A stretch of DNA of 64,000 nucleotides from Perkinsus olseni (taxonomy: Eukaryota; Perkinsozoa; Perkinsida; Perkinsidae): positions 111,041 to 175,040 of the forward strand of contig JABANP010000067.1 of assembly GCA_013115135.1 (NCBI GenBank), given 5' to 3'. The notes beneath the pieces were generated by a model. That model was not told the origin of the DNA and did not search any database. It was given only the letters and a program-made list of their open reading frames with translations. Shown piece after piece: positions 31,249 through 42,031 of the stretch; positions within the stretch are counted from its first letter, which is position 1, and each line of letters opens with the position of its first letter. The position numbers and the translations under genes are program-made.

Positions 31249-32625
31249 GCCCTCTGAGGGGCCTATTTCATAAGCGCCTGACGGATGACTCTCACCTAGG
31301 GGGAGGGGTCTGAGTTAGGTCATCTAACCCTCATGACCACGAGTCACCGTGTGGGCTCCGCACTGCGGGGATGTACCCCTCTGCTGTGCCATACCGGTGT
31401 ATCGGGCGACATAGGACGCAACACATAGGAAAAGGTGTGCTAAGCCATGTAATTCATGGTGGAAGTGTCTCGTTTCAAGCACAGCGAAGCGCATCGCGTC
31501 TCAGAAAATCAGGGAAGGCTCTACTGAACTTTGATAAAAGCCGGCGGGTCTGATGAGCGGCAGGATGGCAGCCCGAAAAAGTCGGCCGACTCAAGCGGGC
31601 GGTGATATCCCGGAGACTCGCGTGGACTCCTCAACATGGAGGTAGTCATCCAAGGAATTGGAGATGTACCCTCTGAAAGCATCCACCTTCAATACCTTGG
31701 ACGAGAGTGAGATTCACTATCGTCCTCCAAAATACCAACAATTGTGGCAACGGGGGAAGACCTTGCGGAAGCGACTGTTCCTTACGACCAAAAGAAGCAG
31801 GCCTCCTAGAAATAGTGATCGAAATTTGATGGTCGAACGAAATTGCTAAGATTGCCTCACCAGAAAAGAGGAAGCAATGGAGATGCAGTAGCGGAGTGAA
31901 AACCGCTACGTTAGGGCTAAACAGGCGAATAGGAAAAATGACGAGGATAAAGATTCGTCCAACGATCGCCTCACTTCCATACGATTGGACTCCAATTGTA
32001 TGGAAGTGAGCCGACGATGGGCTGATGACTGTAGTGATGACCCATTTCGGGTTAGGGAATGGATCGTGAACATGTACACCCCTCCACAAATTCCCTTAGC
32101 ATATCGGGTTTTTCGACTCGTGCGCTGTTCCCTTGTATGAGTACGGTACTGCAACTCAGGGACTCCCTGACAGGGAGGTATGCTCTTATGATTCGCAGAA
32201 TATGACCTCGAAAATTCAGGACTTAACTCTTCATAGTTACTGAGAACTCGATAAAGTCAAAAAATATTTTCTCCACAAATTCTCAGCATACACGGCACAA
32301 TATTGCGCCTCAAAATACCGACCTTTACTGAGGAAGTATATCTATAACTTTGCATCTAGTTTAATGCCATACATCGATAAAAAGAGCGTCTTCCGCAAAG
32401 CTATCCCTCCATGTTTCATCCCAGTACTCCCAGAGTGTCTGACAGTATGTGAGGATCTCGTCAGTGAACCCAGTTCGATTTTGGATTGGTATCAGGTAGC
32501 ACATCAAAGGCTTCCTCCGGAGCGCGGTTACAAGGCGGACACCCCAGAGGACACTCCAGAACACTAAGCGCCTTTATTCAACACACAGCACATCAAAAGA
32601 GAATAAACCTTTTACACCGAAGAGA
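31249..32625. other. Intergenic region, no supported gene, one large palindrome
   Basis: Open frames on both strands (for example 31658-31849 plus, 31646-32089 minus) lack motifs and plausible composition. The 41-bp hairpin at 31970-32010 is the main structural feature. Confidence 0.45.
31970..32010. repeat. 41-bp palindrome, one mismatch, 1-nt loop
   Basis: The arms 31970-31989 (ctcacttccatacgattgga) and 31991-32010 are complementary except for one G/T position, separated by a single base. It has the same size and architecture as the palindrome at 8673-8711, with unrelated sequence. Confidence 0.95.
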
Positions 32626-33526
32626 TTACGACATCTTGAGTAGGTTGAGCCTCTCTGCAGGGTAGCCGTCGGCAGCTTCACCTAGATGCAGCCAAATCGC
32701 GTTGTGTCCGTCGGGTTCGATGGCTATGGTATCGAGCGTGAGTTTGGGAATATCTGTGATCCACCCCACGTTCGATACATCAAATTGGAGGTCAGCCAGA
32801 TCGAGAGAATCCAGCGACTTCGTGTCAACTCGAAGAACTCTGTCGCCCTTCAAGGTCACGGGGTCCAATACTTTCCTTGCTGCCATCGACAAGTTTAAAC
32901 GTAAACTGAGCTTCTAAGGCCTCACTCCCCTCACGGATAACTACCGTCGTGGTCAGGCAGCGACCCGGATGGCCGTGAATCTTGTAGATTCCAGCTTGTA
33001 CTCGACCTGTGGCCTTCGCGGGAAAGGCATCGTTCTTCTCGCGCTCAAGCACCAGATGGTACTTCCCAAGAGCCAACGTAATCTGGGTGTCATCCTTCGG
33101 TTTTGGGTAAATTCTAAAATCTCGGAAGGAGTCAACATGCTTCGTCTGCAGCAGATCCGCCGTCCGATGCAGCCACTCCATCAATTCAGTTTTATTTTCG
33201 ACACTCCTGTCGTCAACAGTCTTGAATTGCGCCGGGAAACCACCGAGCTCTCCTATATCGGGTTTCAGAGGAATTCTCGGTGCCTCCACCCAAGCGCCAG
33301 ACTCGTTCGTTGTAGTGTAACGAAGCAGCGCTTGGGTCTTCAGTAGCTGCAGTTTACCCTTGCCAGTTTTGTAATATCCTTGATTTATGGTGGCGCAGAA
33401 GGTATCGAATGGTAGCTTGGGGTAGGGGAAGTGCGTCTTGTTGTGGCAATATGTTCCTCGTGGCTCCACACCCAGTGGGCATCCAATGTTCATCGCAAGG
33501 ATTGTCAGAAGGTGACGGGTGAACAT
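32626..33526 (-). CDS. Predicted secreted protein, unknown, one frame break
   Basis: It reads from a Met at 33526 with a short hydrophobic start (MFTRHLLTILAMNIGCPLG), consistent with a signal peptide. A body of about 290 residues follows, with CHNKTHFPYPKLPFDTFCAT, ESGAWVEAPRIPLKPDIGEL, KTELMEWLHRTADLLQTKHV, YHLVLEREKNDAFPAK and VQAGIYKIHGHPGRCLTTTV. The frame is lost between about 32890 and 32830 and resumes one base on (DRVLRVDTKSLDSLDL), ending at 32626. The change is +1. The four early cysteines could form disulphides. It is not visibly related to the 0-8 kb family, though the general layout (leader plus polar body, no repeats) is similar. No function is assigned. Confidence 0.55.
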
Positions 33527-34949
33527 AGATGATATGACGAAGAGCTTTGAAGGAAATAATCTACCGCACTTTCAAGTCAATGCTGGATAGGCTGGATGCG
33601 GAAATCGGATTTTCGAGCGGAGGAGACGGGCGGAGACGCGCATCCTACTTGCCCATCTCGAGGACAGTGGTATCCAACGCCGCTGACTGTCCTCGAGCAG
33701 TGGCCTTCAGGGCGTCCCGTTGGATGAATGGGGCAGGCAGAAGGCCGGACTGAAGCCGGTTCACTACAGTGCGCCGCCGCAGGTTCAACGTGTTGCGCCA
33801 CTCTAGATGGGGATGGACAAATACAACGCACCGACGCGGAATTATACACGTCTGGTAGATCACACGGATCACAAGTGAGACAGGATATTGGATTGAGGTT
33901 AGTCTCAATTATCCAATCTCAATGAATCATCCACACTCGAATAATCGATTAAGCCTAGCAATACCGTGAACTATGGTGTGTATACCTGCGAATCGGCAAC
34001 CGATACCATACGCTCACAGTTTACGTATTGGGGCCTGGCGCTTCCTCGGCCGTGAAGATGATCAACTTGTAACGATAGATGGCGAGAGACAGAAATTTAT
34101 GGTTGTCCATGAAAATGGTGAATGCTGAAAATGGTGAATCAGAAAAAATTACCCGCGAACCCTGAAAATGGTGAAGACACAAGCGCGCGCCTACGAAATT
34201 ATTGACACGGCCCCATTGCAACGGTACGATTATTATCACCGAAACGTTGGTCAAGTGGTTGAGGTTATAGGTCGTAAATCGAGGGACTCAGGTCCAAATC
34301 TTAGATGATGTGCGTAAATTGGTCGCTTTAATTTGAAGTGGTTTTGTTGGATGTATATGTTAGTCCTACCCGAAGGTTTCGAATGCAGTGACGCGATGGA
34401 CAAGTTAGCCTTCCCAAGTTAGCTGGTTCAACAGTCACTCCTGGATAAGTGTCGTATTTGTTCCTCATCGCTATAGTATGACTAGAACTGTTGTACTACA
34501 GTACTTTTTCCTCTCCCGCGGTACTATAAACTCGAACACTTTGAACACATATGAAAATCGCCTGTCGCTACTAGTGTAGTTTTTCGACGCTTTTCTCATT
34601 CCAAATCTACATTCAGCTTCCATTTTCGTATATGCAAAACTGTTACCTGATAATCATTATCAGATAATGGAATGTCACGCACGACAACTTCGTACTGGTA
34701 TACGAGCCTGAACACGACAAAAGCGAAGAAAGCATTGAGGTTTGATTACCAGCCGAATGATGTTATGTAGCGGTGTTACAGATAGTGCTACCGTTCCAGT
34801 CTGGAACTTCCAAGTCCATCATAGATGGATGTTATATACCGAATATGAGATGGAAGATGATCGCGGCATGGGATGAAGGCCTTAACTGCGGACAGAAACG
34901 GATCGGGAATGCACTCCCTTATAACGTAACACTGGTGTGGAAGACAAAT
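33527..34949. other. Intergenic region with repeat fragments
   Basis: No gene is recognised. 34052-34100 shares tgtaacgata and tggcgagagacagaaatttt with 52031-52075. 34228-34300 (ttggtcaagtggttgagg … ggtccaaatct) looks like a worn tRNA-derived sequence. Confidence 0.45.
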
Positions 34950-35774
34950 TTATTCCTTAAAAGAGAACCGGAGTCGACGCGGATTTCCGTATCCCCGATG
35001 CTTCCGTCGTGGATGCACGCGGGAAGGCCCTTCCCGAAAGGGCGATATTTTGTCATCAGCGATACAATTGTACGCGTGCTCTCGCATCTGAGATTCGTCA
35101 TACAATATGTCACTAAAATCAGGGGTTCCGAGAATGATGTCAACAAACCGGGCCAAAACATGAACCGCGCACAAGTTAGATAGTGGGCTCTGCTGCTGAA
35201 GCCCGAGGAAGACAGCTACTACTGGAGATGACGGAGGATTAGAAGCGAAGAAATGAGTAACAATTTGGCGAACGTCAGCTGACACCGCGTGATCCATAGA
35301 TGAGCTATCAATCAGATAGACCTGTCCGTTTGACCGCACCATTCCAATAAAATGGCAGCGATCTACATGCAGCGGTTGGAGGACCATACCATCGCCTTGT
35401 GGTGCTTGCGGGTACCCTCGATAACGTATTGATACAGGGTGGAAGTCCGACAGCGGGTGAGGCTCACATAGAATGTCACCGCATTGGCGTTTCAGAACAC
35501 ACATAAACTCGTCAACGGCGCCCGCACCCACGAATGATCCAGTTGTCAAGAGGCCCACCAGGTCATCTCTGTACAGAGTGCCGGAAAGCCGCCTGCTGGA
35601 ATTTCGCCGGACGGATGTGAGGAACGAGGACACTCTCGATACAATGGCAGAATCGGGAGCTGTTAAAGTTCTGCCAGTAGTCGCTGTGGAGGCCACTGTA
35701 CCCCGTCGACGGCGCTTCGTAGATGCAGGTTGTGAGGCCCCAGCAGTCGAATTGCTCGCTTGACTAGCGTCCAA
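34950..35774 (-). CDS. Ulp1-like cysteine protease linked to the MULE transposon
   Basis: A 274-residue ORF. After a basic N-terminus (TKRRRRGT) it has the layout of a C48 (Ulp1/SENP-type) protease: His near residue 141 (RCHFIGMVRSNGQ), Asp near 156 (VYLIDSSS), a Gln-rich loop near 192-195 (GLQQQSP) and Cys near 202 (NLCAVHVLARF). The usual HW is HF here, and overall similarity is remote. It lies directly downstream of the transposase remnant on the same strand. Ulp1-like domains captured by MULE elements are known from plants, so it is most likely a transposon passenger rather than a host SUMO protease. Confidence 0.55.
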   Translation of the reverse strand: MDASQASNSTAGASQPASTKRRRRGTVASTATTGRTLTAPDSAIVSRVSSFLTSVRRNSSRRLSGTLYRDDLVGLLTTGSFVGAGAVDEFMCVLKRQCGDILCEPHPLSDFHPVSIRYRGYPQAPQGDGMVLQPLHVDRCHFIGMVRSNGQVYLIDSSSMDHAVSADVRQIVTHFFASNPPSSPVVAVFLGLQQQSPLSNLCAVHVLARFVDIILGTPDFSDILYDESQMREHAYNCIADDKISPFREGPSRVHPRRKHRGYGNPRRLRFSFKE

Positions 35775-35785
35775 GAATGCCTTCG

Positions 35786-37132
35786 CTACCTCACCGATCC
35801 TCTCCGTGTCCTCCTCAGGAGCGTAGCTCGTCGCCTGTTACGTGGGAGCTTGCGGGGAAGAAAATCCATCCGTAGGTGGTTACCGATTGTCCTCAGGCCG
35901 TGGAGCGACAGCGCGTGTGATTGCTCTCGCTTTGGACAACCACTCGGCCATATCAGTGTCAATGGTGGGCACGTTCGTGAACACGAACTCTTGAATCCGA
36001 CTCGGATTATCCGAGCATCGTGTATGACATCGATAGGATGTCGAACATGCTTATCACCGCGAATGGCATGAACCACATCAACGTAAACACCAGCCATGGA
36101 ATTGTTCACCGCATCAGCCCAAGTCCAAAACACAGGATGGGTTCGGTTGAAGTTCAACCGTTGAACTTGTTAGCGATAGTCGAGTGGAACCCCTCAATAT
36201 CGTTATTCGTGCGTGCCAGATTGGCGTCACGCCAATGGCGTGTATCCGATAGCGGGTACACCACCGAGCCGGTTTGAAAACTTTATGATCACCAACGTAA
36301 GTGTTAATGAAATACGCCTTCACGAGAGCAGCTTGGCGCACATCAATTTCAGAAACTGCACTATCCAGGCCCTTCAAAACGAGGCATGGGGGCAGGAGAG
36401 GAAGGGAGGCCATATTGTAGTAAGCTTTGAAGCCGATTCCGTCTTGCAAAAGCTTGAGAATTTTAAATTGTTTTACGAGATTGTTGCACAGATGAAAGTA
36501 ACCCAGAGGGATTGTACAATGAGGAAAAATGGCCTCGACGGCACTCACTGCGGCAGATTCGAAGTCTAAAGTACAGCTCACTAGTAGTGAGTCACTACTG
36601 GTCTATGTAAGAAGTCCTTTAGTTTAGAAAGGGCTAAATAGTACGTTTCGAACTTTTTGTTCGGCAAAAGAAATAGGAAGATTGGGAACCTCTTCCCCGA
36701 ATTAGGGCTCTTAATCAAACAGGTGTACTGCTGAGTCCACCTTTGAGCACAGTAGTCAAAAGTTCCGTCTAAAGAAATTTGGAACTCAGAGCACGCAGTA
36801 TTCAGTTCTTGCAGAGCCGCCGGATTGAAATAGCAAATGATACGATCAGGATTCGTCAAACCAGAATCAAAGGCAAGGGTACAATATTCCTCACCTCCAA
36901 TACAATTCCTTCCTGCCTCCGTACTACGGAAGGGGGAGGAAGATTTTAGCCCTACCATTAGAGACGTGTCACGAAGTCTCCGGCATTTGCATTGGTAGCA
37001 GCAAACTTTGCTGAGCAAAGGAATCGCTGTGATGACCCAGGGCCCTGAGGGCCCTGGGTCATCGCGAGGACCCTGGGTCCGCCGGACCCTGGGTCCGCGA
37101 GGGCCCGGCCCTCGCGGTACCAGCCACGGCAC
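35786..37132 (-). pseudogene. MULE-type DDE transposase, decayed
   Basis: Four out-of-frame pieces give the MULE transposase in order. First comes FQISLDGTFDYCAQRWTQQY, then FPIFLFLLPNKKFETYYLAL (first Asp). After a frame change at 36581 comes CTLDFESAAVSAVEAIFPHC and GYFHLCNNLVKQF (second Asp). After further changes come DANLARTNNDIEGFHSTIAN (Glu region) and THPVFWTWADAVNNSMAG. The changes are each -1/+2. The first one lies exactly on a double palindrome (36577-36599). Upstream, the frame runs into a GC-rich palindrome block at 37027-37180, so the first ~40 codons from 37132 are probably not protein. Confidence 0.72.
36577..36599. repeat. Overlapping double palindrome at a transposase break
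   Basis: ctcacta-g-tagtgag (36577-36591) overlaps agtagtga-g-tcactact (36583-36599). Each has a one-base centre. The same three-arm layout recurs at 37657-37680, 38056-38090 and 38178-38200. Confidence 0.9.
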
Positions 37133-37180
37133 CGCTACGGAACCCGTAGCGGTACCACATAAGGCGGCGTAGGCGCCTAC
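37027..37180. repeat. Block of consecutive GC-rich perfect palindromes
   Basis: In series: gacccagggccc/gggccctgggtc around tga; two near-copies of ggaccctgggtcc; ccgcgagggc/gccctcgcgg around ccg; accgctacgg/ccgtagcggt around aac; and gtaggcgcctac. Together they cover most of 150 bp. Confidence 0.92.
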
Positions 37181-38340
37181 TAGGTGGAAGTCTATCTAGC
37201 CCTGATGATTTCGGCTTTCACGAGCCGTGAAATTGGCATGTGTATTGGCATAAACGTGGAAAAATAGATTATTTTTCTGTCTGGTAATTTTCTGTTGAAA
37301 AATAGAAAAAATAGCGGAAAAATAGTTCGTTTTCTGGAAAATTCTTTCGACTCAATCCGAAGCTTCTTCATGCGTATCCCGGCAGGTTTCGCCAGCGATC
37401 TTGTTCAGAAAGCGCCCGAGAACCACCGGGCGCTCCGTATTATACATCGGTACTCTCTCGATATCGGGAGCAGCAATTTGAAATCAAAAGATTCGATTGA
37501 ATTCAACTCGAACCTCAATATCCGGATCAGGCTGCCATTAGTAGGGAAAAGAGATGGAGCCAATAAGCGGCTACAGATGATAGAAGCCGCTATGAGATAC
37601 CAGGTGCCGAAAAATTGGAAATTTACGAGTATGCCGCTGATAAGAGTATCGTTGTAGTTAAGAGTCTTAACTTAAGACAAAGGAGAATCTTGGGAGAAGA
37701 ATTGATAAGGAGTATGATCAGGCGTCACACAGTGTGACATCTGATCAGTGTGACTCACACTTGACACACTTGGTGTGAATCACACTTGCGCATGCGTACA
37801 CGTGACGCGGCATCCAATGGGTCTCTTGCTACAGAGAGAACAGAAGCGAAGCACAGTTGTAACGTGTATTCTGCGTAGCAGCCAAAAACTTCGTGACGAA
37901 ATTTTCGTCGTTTAACCCTAATAAACAATGGTGAATTGCGGCGGAAAGAAAAGGCGGGTAAACGCGCTATTTTTCCATATTTTTCCACATTCTATTTTTC
38001 TTGCAAATTTCCCGAAGGAAAAATAGCACGACCTTTATGCCGTGAATCACGGCTCTCAGGGCCTGAGAGTCTCAGGCTGAGACTCAGGCAAAAGTAAGAA
38101 AGTACTATTTGTAGGAGAGTATTTAAGAGCTTCTACGAGCACTAGCAGTGCTACGATAGCACTGCTACCCATAAGTGGTCAAGAGTCTTGACTCAAGACA
38201 TCACCGACCTGGGGGGAGTGCGCCACGGAAACATCCTATGAAATGTCGAGATGAGCAACACTTAGCCGAGCTCTGAAGGATACTCTACAGTAGACAAGAG
38301 ATACACGCGAGACCAGTGGCAGTGCTCTCACACAGCGTCC
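37181..38340. repeat. Palindrome-dense non-coding tract
   Basis: No gene is seen. Perfect hairpins include ttcacg-agc-cgtgaa (~37216), agcgcccg/cgggcgct (~37409-37432), gttaaga-g-tcttaac overlapping gtcttaa-c-ttaagac (~37657), a nested gtcacac-a-gtgtgac within tgatcag/ctgatca (~37717-37748), gccgtga-a-tcacggc and ctctcagg-g-cctgagag overlapping agtctcag-g-ctgagact (~38038-38090), agcagtgcta-cga-tagcactgct (~38145) and gtcaaga-g-tcttgac (~38178). Confidence 0.88.
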
Positions 38341-38699
38341 CAGCATTCACCACCAGTGGTGGTCCACCACGGTCACGCTGCGCGACCTCCCCGATTTTCC
38401 TTTAGCTCCCGCGATCCTCAGTGGCTCACCTTGGCAGTCACGGAAGATTGTGATAACCTCCATGAGGACAGAAGCGATTTGCTCCCTTGAAATATGCCAT
38501 GAGATTGGCATTTGGCGGTGTATGGAGTGGCATTGCCTCGTACTGCAGATGGCTGAACGGCCATTACCCCCTCGGCACTCCGAGATCAGCAACGGACTGG
38601 TGTATTCAGCATCCACAATCTCTTGCCGACTCATCTCGACCAATGCGGAGGCACTCGAGTGAAAGCTCGGGTTTCTTAACCATGCTTGAAACGGCAACC

Positions 38700-39397
38700 T
38701 CATGCTGCAAGCTGGCCTCGTTCGATGCGGGGGTAGCTTCCCTGATTTCTATAGAGACGACGGATCATCCCGGCGTGCCAAGCGAACAGTCTTTTATTCA
38801 CCTTCAGCGTTCTCCTGACCAACTTGACACGGCGCTTCCTCATCTCTACTACGCCGCGGCGAGGCCTCAGCATATTCAGTTTCGATGGGGCTGGCATCCC
38901 GAGGTATAGTCGAGGGCGGCGGCGGCCTCGAGTGCTCAACAACCGGCGCGACTGGTGAGGCCCGAAAAAGTTGTGGTTCATTGTGGTCCGTTAATTGCAT
39001 CAACTGCGTCTGTATGCTATCCAGCTTACTGCCCTGAAATCAACAACGTCAACTGAGCTTACCACGAGCACCTCCAAGCTTAGCCTACGTCCTGTTCGAA
39101 CCGCTGCTGGATGAAGCGAGCAGTGCTCTTCGTCTCTGAGAGGTTCTCTACTAGATGCGCCTGAGCAACGCCGTGATCGAGGCGCGTCCGACCATCTGAA
39201 CGGTTCAGACTGAACCTCCTCCGCTGCGCTCACCTCGTTGTCGCTGCGGTACCGCGTGAGTCACGAGGTCACGAGTCGCGACAGTCTGAACGAGAACATT
39301 GGCGACCACGCCGATCCGAGAAAACTGATAATCAACTTACCTCCAGTTTCGACAGGCATTTCATGAGGTCGTGCTGGAGCTCAGCGTTAAGGCTCAT
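38700..39397 (-). CDS. Small helical hypothetical protein, 5' exons
   Basis: Exon 1 (39341-39397) reads MSLNAELQHDLMKCLSKLE and ends at a good GTAAGT donor. Exon 2 (from 39033, after TTTCAG) continues GSKLDSIQTQLMQLTDHNEP, then a proline- and charge-rich stretch (EHSRPPPPSTIPRDAS; YAEASPRRSRDEEAPCQ). A further intron near 38790 may lead to exons below 38750, but the 3' end is not resolved. The N-terminus looks like a short coiled coil followed by disorder. No family is recognised. It sits between the palindrome tract and the retroelement. Confidence 0.45.
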
Positions 39398-40034
39398 TCT
39401 CAATCACTCGGCCTTCAGCTTTCTAAAGACGAAGAACCAAAGCGTCTGAACGTTGCGAGCGCGTTAACAGACGTTTACAACGAAAATGCGTCCAGTACGT
39501 GCAGTCGAAGAGCGACGCAAAGGCCCTGCATGCCTACAGAGAGCAGTGCTCTCACAGCACAGATTTGCAGGCCAGGTCGCTTTCAGCCACTACTCGTGCA
39601 CCCTCAAGGGCCCTGACTGTAACGAATCTCGGGACATCGGCTTCCGCTCCACCTACATGCATTCCGATCTCCTAAGCACTGAATGGCTGCGGCAAGCACT
39701 GCATGATGGCAGCCGCACGTTGGATGTTTACTCGTAGATGTAGTGGAGGACATCCCGTCAAAGGTTCATCGCTCTAACAGAGCGCAAGGTGAGCTTCGAG
39801 CAGACAACGCAAAAGGAGTAAAATTGGGGACAGTAGATCTTGGTCGAGAACGCCCTGAACTTGAAGGTTCCTTGATAACGGACTACAAACCCGCCCGGGA
39901 CCGTTCCCCAACCGAGCCGATCATTATTCAAACAACTAGTCACATGGAAGGTTTCATACGCTGTGACACACAACGGAGTCCAGTAGAATTCCACCGCGTC
40001 AGGCAGTAGTTAATATTGCTATTCCCCAGCCCCG
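39398..40034. other. Spacer upstream of the small helical gene
   Basis: Weak open frames on both strands without motifs. It borders the retroelement-related ORF beginning at 40035. Confidence 0.35.
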
Positions 40035-40472
40035 TCATACCTCTCTCCCGCGCGACGTCCTCCGCGTCAAGCGGTACAAAGTTGGGTTGGTTCGAGAAAG
40101 AATGGTACTAAAGTGCCCCAATGATTTAATTTTGTCCACCTGGAGGCGGGCGAGATTGTTGTTCACCATTTTCAGGCTTTCACCGCTTTTAGTGGGTCGA
40201 GAGGGCAGGTACTCCGGACGGTGTGAGAATGGTGGGGGAGTGGCGGTGACGATGGGAGGAGGATACCTGCTATCAACAGAAGGAACATCATCCGATTCAT
40301 CATAAAGATACGAAGTCGATGACTTAGACTTGGCCTTGGCCTTAGTCTTAGGTCTAGGGATTCTAGACGCGTTAGATGCGTTAGACGCGATAGACTCTGA
40401 ATCACCAATCTTATTAGATCTAGTCACAACCATCCCGACTATTCTCAGCGCGACAAGATAAGTCTGATACAA
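40035..40472 (-). CDS. Retroelement-related 5' ORF fragment
   Basis: A 145-residue ORF with a Lys/Ser/Asn-rich start (SNKIGDSESIASNASNASRI; KTKAKAKSKSSTSYLYDESD) that then reads SRYPPPIVTATPPPFSH, the same peptide that opens the big polyprotein. After this shared stretch (40222-40278) the two diverge. It could be the N-terminus of a second, truncated copy of the element lying downstream of the first, or a small extra ORF of the same element. No enzyme motif. Confidence 0.5.
   Translation of the reverse strand: MYQTYLVALRIVGMVVTRSNKIGDSESIASNASNASRIPRPKTKAKAKSKSSTSYLYDESDDVPSVDSRYPPPIVTATPPPFSHRPEYLPSRPTKSGESLKMVNNNLARLQVDKIKSLGHFSTILSRTNPTLYRLTRRTSRGREV
40222..40278. repeat. 57-bp direct repeat, copy 1 (copy 2 at 51079-51135)
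   Basis: The 57 bases beginning tgtgagaatggtgggggagt and ending cctgctatcaaca are identical at 51079-51135, same orientation, 10.86 kb apart. The flanks differ on both sides. Confidence 0.95.
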
Positions 40473-41007
40473 TTACTAGGATAAGCAGATAGTCAGTGAT
40501 GACTCACGATAGTCAATCAACGACCAGATGCAGACGATAGAATCCGAAGATTCAAGACTCTAAATCGGAGTTAGATCCAATTCGAAGTTCACTTAATCGT
40601 AGATCCACCAGTGCCAGATATCCGAAACGGTTGGATATAAGGCGTGCGCCATCAGAGATGCGCCGATAAAAATGATGCAGGAACGTGTGATATTCGCTCC
40701 GCTTTCCCGGGTTGCCACAGTCCCCGGGCCAACGATTCGAACCCACCGATCAAATTAACGGCTAAAGATAATCACATAGACTGATGATAGCTATCTTTGA
40801 CGAGATGACTCAATGACGATATGAGCGATATAAAATAATCTAATACGATGAGCGATAGGCCCAAAGAAAACGGATACTGAAATAGATAATAATTCTGATC
40901 ATCACTTGATACTCGTCTTAATACTTAATCCTCGATCCTTGATGACGGAAATGATGGCGATCTTCACCGCAATATCGGCCTTGATGGAGATGTAGATACC
41001 AGATAGA
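40473..41007. other. Leader-like region between retroelement ORFs
   Basis: No ORF of note. On the minus strand ggtgggttcgaatc (about 40738-40755) resembles a tRNA T-arm, followed by a GC-rich ccgggg/ccccgg hairpin-like stretch. It could be part of a primer-binding or leader region; this is speculative. Confidence 0.35.
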
Positions 41008-42031
41008 TTAGCTCTCCGTAGGATCCTCCTGATTGGTCTCGAGGGAGATACCGTCTTCGACCGTCTGATAAGCACTCATGCCTCGGATCAATTTGTCGAT
41101 AACCTGAAGATCAGCAGAGGACGTAGATAAGTGGCCGATGTAGGCGACATTCCTCAAGATCAAGTCACGACTGATAGGACCAGCACGATATATGATATCC
41201 CTGATACCGGCATCAGATCCGTCGCTGATAACACCGTTGAAGAGAGTCATCTTGGCGATATAATTTTGTTTAATGAGGGCTTCATAGAGATCCCGGGGGA
41301 GGGGGATTATCACGGTGGATGACTTCTGGATCTGAGGTAGATCGAATCCTGTAAGGGGAGTGATACCGATGATCCTCTGATGATCCTTGTCGTAGTTGAT
41401 GTGGCCAGCAGAGATCTCAATAGATAGTACAGAGATATACCTCAAAAAGATGCCTAAGGTAGATATACGAGGAACCGATATCAGGTCCAGATCAGCCAAC
41501 CTTGTAGTAGTGATAGGTCCTTGTAGTGATAGTAGTGATGCCGTCTCTCCCGTCAAGATGAATTGACGGTAGATTGGGCTGAGATTGGCCCAGACACCAG
41601 GGCAGATACTGCCAGGCTTACTGACCTTCAGATTACTCAAGGCGATCTCAAAATCAGTGTAGATCTCGGGGGTGATGTTGACAACTCGATCAGGATATGA
41701 TGGTGATACAGGTTCAACATGATCATCAGATAATGGGCACCAGGTAGATGTTCCTTCTTCGGCCAAGGATTTGTACTTGGTGATAACATCAGGGGATACC
41801 GGCGGGTGATCGACAGTCGGCAGAAAAAGATCTTCCATAGATCAGACGATCATAGTCTTCCGATCCAACCGTACGATAGCTCCAACAGAGCGCGCGGTAG
41901 TTGTCGAGACCCTGTGGATTGAAGGTCAGATCATTGACCGATCCGCTTCTTGATGTGGGATAGATACAGTCGTTGCTGTCGGCGATGGCTAGCAAGTCGG
42001 GTGCCATGATGCTGTAAAGGGGGGAATACAA
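41008..42031 (-). CDS. Second retroelement ORF, unknown product
   Basis: The main ORF (41008-41838, 276 residues) begins MEDLFLPTVDHPPVSPDVIT. The preceding frame (41789-42031) reads MAPDLLAIADSNDCIYPTSR and SVNDLTFNPQGLDNYRALCW and would join it by a +1 step near 41838, giving about 330 residues. Content is mostly beta/helix-mixed and soluble (VNITPEIYTDFEIALSNLKV; GITPLTGFDLPQIQKSSTVI). No signal peptide, membrane helix, zinc knuckle or catalytic motif is seen, so an envelope protein is unlikely. It follows the polyprotein by 335 bases on the same strand, with similar codon use (GAT/ATC-rich). It may be an accessory or capsid-like protein. Confidence 0.55.

Noticed and set aside
37037..37132. 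Pro/Gly/Arg-rich N-terminus of the MULE transposase
   Set aside because: The codons coincide with a block of perfect GC-rich palindromes and have no counterpart in MULE proteins.
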